The position numbers and the translations under genes are program-made. 8,279 nucleotides of DNA from an uncultured Oscillospiraceae bacterium (GTDB lineage: Bacteria > Bacillota > Clostridia > Oscillospirales > Acutalibacteraceae): NCBI GenBank assembly GCA_900549675.1, contig URPG01000080.1:1-8279 (forward strand), given 5' to 3'. The notes beneath the pieces are model-generated. The model ran no database searches. It had not been told where the DNA came from and was given only the letters and a program-made list of their open reading frames with translations. This document shows positions 1-6,095 of the stretch, piece after piece (positions within the stretch are counted from its first letter, which is position 1; each line of letters opens with the position of its first letter).

Positions 1-149
1 TTTTCAATGTAAGCTTTAAGCTCTCGTTTTGTACGCTCTTCTGATTCTTGAATTGCGGCAGTTAATTCGTTTTTAGTTCTTTCCTCTGATTCTAACACTA
101 CTGTTTTCATCATATCCTGCAATAATTGTAAATCTTCTTTAGTTAACAT
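1..149 (-). CDS. Coiled-coil hypothetical protein, N-terminal part
   Basis: The first 49 codons of a gene that runs off the left edge of the window. The ATG at 149 sits 8 bases after a GAGGAG ribosome binding site and starts 12 bases beyond the stop of the SpoVG-family gene, so the two are probably co-transcribed. The visible protein begins MLTKEDLQLLQDMMKTV and is highly charged with no Gly or Pro, as expected for a long helix or coiled coil. It contains a 10-residue near-repeat, ESEERTKNEL at residues 20-29 and ESEERTKREL at 35-44, giving a period of 15 residues. I do not recognise the family and assign no function. Small coiled-coil proteins of this kind are common in phage and integrative elements, which suits the neighbours, but that link is only contextual. 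Confidence 0.6.
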   Translation of the reverse strand, partial: MLTKEDLQLLQDMMKTVVLESEERTKNELTAAIQESEERTKRELKAYIE

Positions 150-161
150 AGTATCAGCTCC

Positions 162-482
162 TCATTCCGTATCAGTATTATAGCATGGTTTAGGGGTGGA
201 TTCAATCACATTATGTTGGGTGTGATAGGCTTTCCATTGGCAGGTAATTACAATTCTTTCTATCATTCTTCTCGCTTCCGGAGTCCAAGGTTCAAATTTA
301 GGATGCCGCACTATTTGATTCTCAAATTCAAGACTAAGTGACTTATCCCGATGTTGTACTACTCTTACATCGCATATTCTAAAGCCATCTTTGATATAAA
401 TATCTGCAATAGCCATTACTATATAGCCCTCTGCGCAAAAAATTCCGTCTATTAATTTAATTTTCACATCTCTAATTTTCAT
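162..482 (-). CDS. spoVG: SpoVG family protein
   Basis: A 106-residue protein resembling the SpoVG family, a small group known in Bacillota as septation and gene-expression regulators with nucleic-acid binding reported. The N-terminal half has the family's pattern: MKIRDVKIKLID, then AIADIYIKDGF and CDVRVV, which parallel the beta strands in SpoVG (AIASITLDHEF, HDIRVI). The C-terminal half (EPWTPEARRMIERIV) matches the family's helix, and the last 20 or so residues are a divergent tail. I chose the ATG at 482 because GGAGG lies 5 bases upstream; an earlier in-frame start at 530 would run far into the preceding gene. It overlaps the end of the ParB-like remnant by 11 bases, so translation was probably coupled. 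SpoVG paralogues of this divergent type occur on plasmids and integrative elements, and I read this as such a copy rather than the core chromosomal spoVG. The family call is by eye. Confidence 0.68.
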   Translation of the reverse strand: MKIRDVKIKLIDGIFCAEGYIVMAIADIYIKDGFRICDVRVVQHRDKSLSLEFENQIVRHPKFEPWTPEARRMIERIVITCQWKAYHTQHNVIESTPKPCYNTDTE

Positions 483-777
483 CTTGACCTCCAAAATACT
501 GCGCCAGCGCCTTTTCCATAATGCTGTCAATCTCCCGCTGATTCTTACCGGAAAAATACCGCTGTGCCAGTTCCGGTTTTATCTTAACAGCTTTCGGCTT
601 GGATTCTTTGGTTTCTGACTGGTCAAAGAAAATATCGTCAATTACAGCTTTATCAAGCTTACCAGATTCAAACGCTTGCCGTAACAGTTCAGCCTTTTTC
701 ATATCCAGTTTAAAACCATAATTTACAGCACGGTAAATTTCTTGTTGTAAGGTGTTATCGGTAATAAACGATATGTT
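472..777 (-). pseudogene. ParB-like partition protein, C-terminal remnant
   Basis: About 100 codons that resemble the C-terminal end of plasmid or integrative-element ParB-like proteins. Residues reading ISFITDNTLQQEIYRAV, then a helix with KKAELLRQAFESGKL, match the helix-turn-helix-adjacent segment of ParB homologues. The later VKIKPELAQRYF and an REIDSIMEKALAQYF ending match their C-terminal tail. The N-terminal ParB nuclease-like half is absent: upstream, the DNA changes at about 770-778 into a glycosyltransferase gene read in another frame. The longest open frame starts at a TTG at 807, inside glycosyltransferase sequence with no ribosome binding site, so I do not treat it as a real start. 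The remnant is probably untranslated or made only as a short fragment. Its last 11 bases overlap the SpoVG-family gene. The ParB call rests on pattern memory and is moderate; the truncation is well supported. Confidence 0.5.
488..492 (-). promoter_or_regulatory. Ribosome binding site of the SpoVG-family gene
   Basis: GGAGG on the minus strand, 5 bases before the ATG at 482. It lies inside the last codons of the upstream ParB-like remnant and fixes the start at 482 rather than at the longer in-frame option at 530. Confidence 0.7.
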
Positions 778-1765
778 TGGGATAATCCATATTCTGAATT
801 CGCTCAATTAAATGCTGAATGACTTCTTTTTCTTTATATACCGGGATTAAAAGCGTATAGACAGGCAGCTTGGATTCGTCAACCTGTGCAATTTCTTCGG
901 GAGTGAAACGCAGTTGAGCATTATTTTTCGCTCCTTTTAAAACAATCCAAAATTTAGCCGCCGCCATAGAGAGATAAATGACTTGACAAAGAATGACAAC
1001 AGCGAGCAAAGCAGCATGCCAATTGAGAGCAAAGGCTAGGAGGAGAAGGATTAAAAGCCCAAGCATGGTGCCCACCTGTAAAGAGGTAAAGGTGACAATG
1101 GCGGAGTTTTCAGGCTGTTTTTCATAAAGACCAAAAATACTTTCTTTAAGTTCATGCTTATAGTAGACTTGCTCCCAAAATTGCTGGCCTTCTGTTTTTG
1201 TCATCAAGACCTGTTCAATGGGTTTCCCTAAGTGAGATTTAATGTTGGCGCTTGCTTCATCGGATAACTTATTCTGTACGGCCAGTACAAAATAATCCTT
1301 TTCTTCACGAATGACAACGGCATGATATTTGTCCGCCATTTCGTAAGGCAGGGCGGGGATATCCTTGAGAGGAAGTTCACTGCCGGGCCGACCCATTCCA
1401 TCTTGATTGGCTAAAATCCGATAGAGCTGTTCTTGTGTAAGGTAGCCAAGAAACAATAAAATTTCGCCGAGATAGCCACCGCTGCGCGCTTGCAGGGTTA
1501 AAGCATTCTCCAGTTGTTTTTCTGTGATAAGTTTTTGAGATAGCAGTAATTCACCCAATTTCTTTTTTGATAAAGGCCGCTTCTGCAAGGCTTTATCCAA
1601 CTGTTTGGGCGTTAAAAATCCCTGGGAAATACAAATTGTGCCCAGTCTGCCGCCATATTTTTCTTGATAATCCAATGCTTTTGTCAATTGTTCTTGGGTA
1701 AGATAGCCGTTATCCAACAGCACCCTGCCCAACGGCTGGTTGGATGGCTCTAAATGCTCTTGCAT
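755..1765 (-). CDS. Tandem MshEN-domain protein with GT2 glycosyltransferase, 3'-truncated
   Basis: A 336-residue membrane protein that looks cut short. Residues 11-62 and 64-120 form two MshEN (GspE N-terminal, T2SSE_N) domains with repeated LGxxLLxxGxLTxxQLxxAL motifs (PLGRVLLDNGYLTQEQL, RLGTICISQGFLTPKQL, KLGELLLSQKLITEKQL, YLGEILLFLGYLTQEQL). MshEN domains are known to bind c-di-GMP. After a linker (about 126-225) come two membrane segments, near 231-249 and 251-275. A GT2 catalytic domain then begins at about 300 with PVYTLLIPVYKEKEV. The homology stops after the DYPK at 327-330, and six unrelated residues lead to a stop. The DxD and QxxRW parts of a processive GT2 enzyme are therefore missing, and the product is unlikely to be active. 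NfrB and related GT2 proteins also join MshEN to glycosyltransferase domains. The start at 1765 has AAGGTG 7 bases upstream and lies 14 bases past the preceding gene, so it belongs to the same operon. Confidence 0.75.
   Translation of the reverse strand: MQEHLEPSNQPLGRVLLDNGYLTQEQLTKALDYQEKYGGRLGTICISQGFLTPKQLDKALQKRPLSKKKLGELLLSQKLITEKQLENALTLQARSGGYLGEILLFLGYLTQEQLYRILANQDGMGRPGSELPLKDIPALPYEMADKYHAVVIREEKDYFVLAVQNKLSDEASANIKSHLGKPIEQVLMTKTEGQQFWEQVYYKHELKESIFGLYEKQPENSAIVTFTSLQVGTMLGLLILLLLAFALNWHAALLAVVILCQVIYLSMAAAKFWIVLKGAKNNAQLRFTPEEIAQVDESKLPVYTLLIPVYKEKEVIQHLIERIQNMDYPKHIVYYR
770..778. other. Recombination junction between glycosyltransferase and ParB-like gene
   Basis: On the minus strand, GT2-family coding sequence is recognisable up to the Pro-Lys codons (781-776). 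ParB-like coding sequence in another frame is recognisable from about 772 downward. The two gene fragments share a strand but not a frame, so neither is intact. I see no target-site duplication or inverted repeat at the point. It may be a deletion endpoint, an element integration scar or an assembly chimera. Confidence 0.55.
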
Positions 1766-1779
1766 GGATACACCTTCTT

Positions 1780-3330
1780 TTACGATAAAACTTTATATAT
1801 TTTAAATTCACCGATTGAGGCAACCTCTTGGCACCAATCTTCTCCGTTTTGATAGAGGTTGGGATAGGCAATGTTCAGGCTGTCCATATTGCCGTAGCTG
1901 CCGATTTGCGGAACAATCAAGTAATCAATGTTATGGGCGGCTGGGTCCTCAACGGATTCTTTAAAGTCGGGAGAACTGCTGATGACCAATCGGTCGACAT
2001 AATCCACATTCATAATAATATAATAAGTGCGGTAAGAATCCATTAGGATTCTATCGTGTTTCAAATTAGAATTGATATATTGGGCAACTTGTTCCGATTT
2101 TGCGGGTACAGACAAGAGAGTGTCTTCCCGCATTAAAGAAGAATAACGAAATGCCCATGTAAAATAACCTGTACTGACCAGTAAAACCACCGCCAGAAAA
2201 AAAGAGGCAATTTTTCTTTGTTTTTTCTGTAAAACAGAGAGCTGATAGGGAACCCAAGCCATAGCAAGTACCATCACGTAACAAAGATAACGTACGTATC
2301 CGCCTGATTTTCCGTTGGCGATCATAAAAAACTGAAAGACAGTAAGGCCTAAGGACACAACACATAGAATGAGAAAATCAACACGCCAAACAGTTTTTGT
2401 CAAAATCCGAATGAGCAGCAAGGTAAAAAACAGAAGCAAAAAAGGCCAAAGCCGAACCCATACAAATCCGACCGCTCCGGTAAAACCGACGTAATCGGTA
2501 TAATAAGCGGAGTAAGCATTCATAGAATATCCTGAATTCATAAAATAAAACGGGTTACCGGTGATAGACCAGTTGTAGGAAATCCAAACCAAAGCAGTGA
2601 AAATGACTGGGAAAAATGTGACCCATAAGCTGCCTTCTAAATAAAAAACAGGCTCTTTCCAGTTATGGGCGGGATAAAATTGACGTTCCTGTTTGCTGAA
2701 AAATATTTGCAGGCACATACCCATGCCAACGGAGAGTGCAAAGGGAATGGCTTCATAGCGGGTTAAAAATAATCCTACAAAACCCGCTGCGACAGTGATT
2801 AAATATCGGGCAGCGCCTTTTTGAATCCAAAGAGAAAATGCACAGACAATCTGCACTAAAAAAGCCATAAAAATAATTTCACTCATACCGTTGGCACCGT
2901 AAAAGAAAATATAGGGATTTAGACAAAAGAGTAAAGTCAGTATGACAGCAGGTAATTTTTCCACTTCTAACCGATAAAAGGTGCTGACCAATCGCTTTCC
3001 CTGCCAAGCGGCAAAGAATGCGGTAATAAAGGCGGCTCCGATTCCTTTGGTGACAAAAGGACGCCACCATTTGGACAGTGCGACAAACGGCAGTTGCAGA
3101 AAACTGGGAAGAGGATTCCAAACAAGACCCATAGAAGTTAAGCGGTAAGGCTTACTGGATAAAACATAAAATGCGTTCGCAGTACGGCTGACGGCATCAC
3201 CTAATAATACCTCCCGGAAATATCCAAGATAGATGCCGTAAATCATTTCGGCAAGAAACAAAAAGATGAAAATAATCCAATCAATGCGAATTTTATGGTT
3301 GTCGCTAAGATAAAATTTATCTTTTGCCAT
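1780..3330 (-). CDS. Multi-pass membrane glycosyltransferase, GT-C fold, GT39/ArnT-like
   Basis: A 516-residue polytopic membrane protein of the GT-C class, which transfers sugars from lipid-linked donors on the outer face of the membrane. The first membrane helix is at about 18-37. It is followed by a loop with Asp45 and Arg49 in LLGDAVSRTANAF, the position of the conserved acidic residue in GT39-type enzymes, and then a WNPLPS motif at 71-76. About ten hydrophobic segments follow to near residue 400, then a soluble C-terminal domain of roughly 110 residues. I chose the ATG at 3330 (MAKDKF) because AAAGG lies 9-10 bases upstream and the first helix is then close to the N terminus. A start at 3444 is in frame but would overlap manC by 49 bases and add an odd hydrophobic stretch. 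It lies 65 bases after manC and 14 before the MshEN-GT2 gene. Donor and acceptor are unknown; mannose is suggested only by the neighbour manC. Confidence 0.72.
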   Translation of the reverse strand: MAKDKFYLSDNHKIRIDWIIFIFLFLAEMIYGIYLGYFREVLLGDAVSRTANAFYVLSSKPYRLTSMGLVWNPLPSFLQLPFVALSKWWRPFVTKGIGAAFITAFFAAWQGKRLVSTFYRLEVEKLPAVILTLLFCLNPYIFFYGANGMSEIIFMAFLVQIVCAFSLWIQKGAARYLITVAAGFVGLFLTRYEAIPFALSVGMGMCLQIFFSKQERQFYPAHNWKEPVFYLEGSLWVTFFPVIFTALVWISYNWSITGNPFYFMNSGYSMNAYSAYYTDYVGFTGAVGFVWVRLWPFLLLFFTLLLIRILTKTVWRVDFLILCVVSLGLTVFQFFMIANGKSGGYVRYLCYVMVLAMAWVPYQLSVLQKKQRKIASFFLAVVLLVSTGYFTWAFRYSSLMREDTLLSVPAKSEQVAQYINSNLKHDRILMDSYRTYYIIMNVDYVDRLVISSSPDFKESVEDPAAHNIDYLIVPQIGSYGNMDSLNIAYPNLYQNGEDWCQEVASIGEFKIYKVLS

Positions 3331-3395
3331 TCCGTTTCTGCCTTTCTGTAATTTAATGTAGTAAGCGCCATTAGATTTATAAACGAGTACAGAGC

Positions 3396-4700
3396 TTAAG
3401 ACAAGATAAGCGGTAAGCTTCCCTGCTGTGAAAAAGTCAGCCATAAATCTTGTTTTGCCTGCAACATATATTCACTGCCCACAGGCAGGAAAAAAGTATC
3501 TCCAAAGCCGAGAGTATGGGTTTTATTTTGTAATATAAGCTCTCCTGTTCCTTTTAAAACAGAAACAGAGGTGTCTGTTTTTGCGGTTTGTTTGCCGGTA
3601 TTTTGGTTAGCAGCCACATGAATTTTTCGCAATAAACAGCCTACTCCGTTTTCTTCTGAATAATCCAAAACAACGGATGAACCCCATCTTTTTTCTTGCA
3701 AAGTCGGTCGTGCAGGCAAACGGTTAACAATTTCTTTTAGTCCATAATCATTCTGTGAATGGGTAATGAGAATGCCGTCATAGCTTGCCACCGCAATTAA
3801 ATTGCTGACACCAGCTAGTACCACGGGTATGTTTGTTTCGTTAAGAGTGAAAATATGCCGGCAAGAGGGATGAACAGTGCAGTCACCAAGGCGGATTTCT
3901 CCCAATGTTTGAGAAATAGCCTGCCATGTGCCAATGTCCTTCCATGCGCCGGTAAAAAGGACCACAGCTATTTTAGAGCAGTTTTCCACAAAAGCATAAT
4001 CAAAACTGATAGCAGGAAAAGTGTCATAATCGGCATAAATTTGCTCATAATGAGTGGGGAGATTCATCTTAGAAAGCTTGTCTAATACGGTTCCGATTTT
4101 TAAACAGAATACACCTGCATTCCATAAAGCACCTTGCCGAAGGAGTTGTTCGGCTTTTGCCATATCTGGTTTCTCTATAAATTGGCGGGCATACATAAAC
4201 GGGCCCGAAAGCGGTTCGGTCAGAATGTATCCATGATGTGCAGAAGGAAACTTGGGCTGTATTCCCATTAAAACAACGTCAGCATTGCTGGCAGAGAGCA
4301 CAGAGGGCATATGGAGAAGTGTTTGGAAATACGTATGATCGGTATAAGGGTCTACCGGTAGTATACAAACCGTGTCGTCAAGTGAGGCGTTCATCTTGTC
4401 TTTAAGATAAGCACAGGAAAGCGAAATGGCAGGAAATGTATCCTTCGCGGCAGGTTCAACGGCGAGAGGAACATCTCCCAACTGCGCTTGCAGGTTTTCA
4501 ATCTGCAGATGTCCTGCACAGAGAATACAATGCTCCGCCAAACCGTTTTTTTGCAGTTGTGACCAAATTCGCTGTACCATAGAAAGTGTAACGGAGTCTT
4601 CCTCACTTTTAAAAAAAGGGATATATTGCTTGGAGCGTGCAGCGCCGGATAATGGCCACAAGCGTTTTCCTGAACCGCCGGACAATAGTATAGTATACAT
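3396..4700 (-). CDS. manC: Mannose-1-phosphate guanylyltransferase, ManC type, with degenerate cupin tail
   Basis: A 434-residue nucleotidyltransferase that should make GDP-mannose from mannose 1-phosphate and GTP in the cytoplasm. The nucleotide-binding signature LLSGGSGKRLWPLS is at residues 5-18, followed by SKQ (23-25). Further family motifs are EPAAKDTFPAI (82-92), LPVDPYTD (114-121), HHGYI (155-159), FIEKPD (174-179) and WNAGVF (193-198), and GAWKDIGTW in the C-terminal part of the transferase domain. The last 100 or so residues align with the cupin (phosphomannose isomerase type II) domain through EKRWGSSVVLDYSEE and a GDTFFLPVGSEYML strand. The usual metal-binding HHHRxE stretch is replaced by a sequence without His, so an isomerase activity is unlikely. 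The ATG at 4700 puts MYTILLSGG at the very N terminus, as in the family; the upstream GAGGG is about 13 bases away, a weak fit. It heads the glycan operon below the nitrogenase-like operon's terminator. Confidence 0.82.
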   Translation of the reverse strand: MYTILLSGGSGKRLWPLSGAARSKQYIPFFKSEEDSVTLSMVQRIWSQLQKNGLAEHCILCAGHLQIENLQAQLGDVPLAVEPAAKDTFPAISLSCAYLKDKMNASLDDTVCILPVDPYTDHTYFQTLLHMPSVLSASNADVVLMGIQPKFPSAHHGYILTEPLSGPFMYARQFIEKPDMAKAEQLLRQGALWNAGVFCLKIGTVLDKLSKMNLPTHYEQIYADYDTFPAISFDYAFVENCSKIAVVLFTGAWKDIGTWQAISQTLGEIRLGDCTVHPSCRHIFTLNETNIPVVLAGVSNLIAVASYDGILITHSQNDYGLKEIVNRLPARPTLQEKRWGSSVVLDYSEENGVGCLLRKIHVAANQNTGKQTAKTDTSVSVLKGTGELILQNKTHTLGFGDTFFLPVGSEYMLQAKQDLWLTFSQQGSLPLILS

Positions 4701-4755
4701 ATAAAAACACCAACCCTCTTTTTATCAAGGCTACCCATCTTTGGTTCAATCATAC

Positions 4756-4799
4756 AAAAAATGCACAAGTGATATATTTTAAGCATATCACTTGTGCAT
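4756..4799 (-). terminator. Intrinsic terminator of the nitrogenase-like operon
   Basis: A perfect 15-bp inverted repeat, ATGCACAAGTGATAT at 4761-4775 and its complement at 4785-4799, with a 9-base loop. On the minus strand the stem is followed at once by six T (4761-4756), as in a Rho-independent terminator. It lies 57 bases after the stop of the NifK-like gene and 56 bases before the manC start. The stem is AT-rich but long. On the plus strand the repeat is followed by only three T, so it would be weak for that direction, and there is no plus-strand gene to serve. Confidence 0.8.
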
Positions 4800-4856
4800 T
4801 TCTATTCATTTAGCGTATAAGAATTATAATTGTAAGATTAATTTACAGAAGCGATA

Positions 4857-6095
4857 TCAGTGGTCATCCGAATCTAAAATCGCATTGAGCCATAAATCAA
4901 ATAAGTGCAGTGCTCCTCGATAGCCCACAAAGGGAGGTTCATAAGGATTGATTCTCCATTTCATGTCGGGATTGGCAATCTGCAAATTTTCATGACGCTG
5001 CGCCCATGATAAAATTTCACCGCTGGCCATTAAAAGTCCTTTGGGGCGTTTTGTGACCGCTTCAACCCATTGATTTTCTGAAAAATACGGTACATTTTCT
5101 TGGTGCATAGCAGGGCAATGACACCAAAAGTCCCCTTTTGGCAGGGCAAGCTCCCCACAACCGAAAGAACGGATGCCTGTTACCACGTCAGCATGCCCGC
5201 CGGCAGACAAGGCAATTTCTTGCGCGTGGGCTTGGCGGTAATGCCCAAAAGTAGCATGAAAAGGAGAAATTTGATTTTCAATCATTTGTGTTTCACGCTG
5301 TATAAAATCAGAATGGGGAGTTTGTTTCAAAATCTCACCAATTTGATTTAAAAATTCGGTGGTTCCCTTTATGCCATAGGGTCTGCCAATGCAGTAAGGA
5401 ATATTGAATTTTGTTTGCAAATATTTGGCAGCTTTTTCTCCTTCACGCCGAATTACTAAATTGATATGTGCACCGCTCATTTCTTTTATGTCCTGTACAG
5501 AGGTGTCAGAGGTAAATATACAGAGAGGTTCCATGGCAAAGGCGCCCCTCATAAGTCGTGAAATCTCCCGTGCGTCTGCTTGAAAGCGAAACAAATCTGC
5601 ACAAGAACCAATAATATTAAAGGTTGGTGCGGATGTTTTGGGATGCTGAATCGGCAGGGGTTTCGCCAATAGTAAAAGAGATTCTTCTACACCTCGATTG
5701 CCGTCAATGTTAAATCCACCGTATCCAAAAGGGATAATCGGGATGTCCGGATATAAAGGCTGTAATTCATGGCTGATGGCGTCAAGGTCTGTTCCGATAA
5801 CGGTAGGAACAGAAGAGGGCAGCAGAAAAATGACTTCCGGCTTGTTTTGCGAAGTGATTTCAGCCAATACGCGTTCTAAACGGCTGGTATCACCCAGAGA
5901 AATGTCGGTTTCGTCAATATGTGTGGAATAGAGCTCACAGCCGCCGGTAATGCCGGCACGGTTCAAAAAGACTCTCCCGTAGAGCATGTGCCCCATACAG
6001 CCATATTCAATTAAGGCGGCGTTTCGGATCGATGCAAGCGTATATAGAGTACCCATTCTTCCGGACATGGGGGGCTTAAATTGATATCTTCCCAT
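4857..6095 (-). CDS. Nitrogenase-like component 1, NifK/NifN-like subunit
   Basis: A 412-residue protein of the nitrogenase component 1 (oxidoreductase, NifD/NifK) family, cytoplasmic, expected to pair with the NifD-like product of the gene before it. N-terminal landmarks follow NifK: MSGRMGTLYTLAS (10-22), ALIEYGCMGH (27-36), GGCELYSTHIDETDISLGD (51-69) and LLPSSVPTVIGTDLDAI (91-107). Of the three P-cluster cysteine positions of NifK, by my eye alignment only the second is kept (Cys33); the first and third are Ser11 and Ser95. Such loss is typical of partners in enzymes with a simple [4Fe-4S] cluster, such as NifN or BchB. I chose the ATG at 6095, which has AAGGA 8 bases upstream; it overlaps the preceding gene by 20 bases. 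An in-frame ATG at 6134 would only add 13 unconserved residues. The family is secure; the substrate is unknown, and it is unlikely to be nitrogen. Confidence 0.82.
   Translation of the reverse strand: MGRYQFKPPMSGRMGTLYTLASIRNAALIEYGCMGHMLYGRVFLNRAGITGGCELYSTHIDETDISLGDTSRLERVLAEITSQNKPEVIFLLPSSVPTVIGTDLDAISHELQPLYPDIPIIPFGYGGFNIDGNRGVEESLLLLAKPLPIQHPKTSAPTFNIIGSCADLFRFQADAREISRLMRGAFAMEPLCIFTSDTSVQDIKEMSGAHINLVIRREGEKAAKYLQTKFNIPYCIGRPYGIKGTTEFLNQIGEILKQTPHSDFIQRETQMIENQISPFHATFGHYRQAHAQEIALSAGGHADVVTGIRSFGCGELALPKGDFWCHCPAMHQENVPYFSENQWVEAVTKRPKGLLMASGEILSWAQRHENLQIANPDMKWRINPYEPPFVGYRGALHLFDLWLNAILDSDDH

Noticed and set aside
1828..2046. Plus-strand open frame of 72 codons and other plus-strand frames (3855-4085, 4426-4704, 5100-5351, 7349-7624)
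   Set aside because: All lie fully opposite conserved minus-strand genes, have low-complexity or cysteine- and arginine-rich translations, and show no family resemblance.
4749..4756. Possible minus-strand -10 box (TGTATGAT) for the manC operon just after the terminator
   Set aside because: There is no acceptable -35 box at 16-18 bases upstream, where the terminator stem lies, and the TG is not spaced as in an extended -10.
4391..4786. Open frame of 131 codons on the minus strand overlapping the manC start and terminator
   Set aside because: It covers the terminator stem, has no ribosome binding site and shadows the well-supported manC in another frame.
4761..4799. The 15-bp inverted repeat as an operator or as an end of a mobile element
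   Set aside because: Its position between operons, 9-base loop and trailing T run on the minus strand are fully explained by an intrinsic terminator, and no second copy was seen in the window.
4823..4828. Minus-strand TATAAT in the gap after the NifK-like gene
   Set aside because: The -35 region (TTCTGT at 16 bases) is poor, and a promoter here would fire straight into the terminator before manC.
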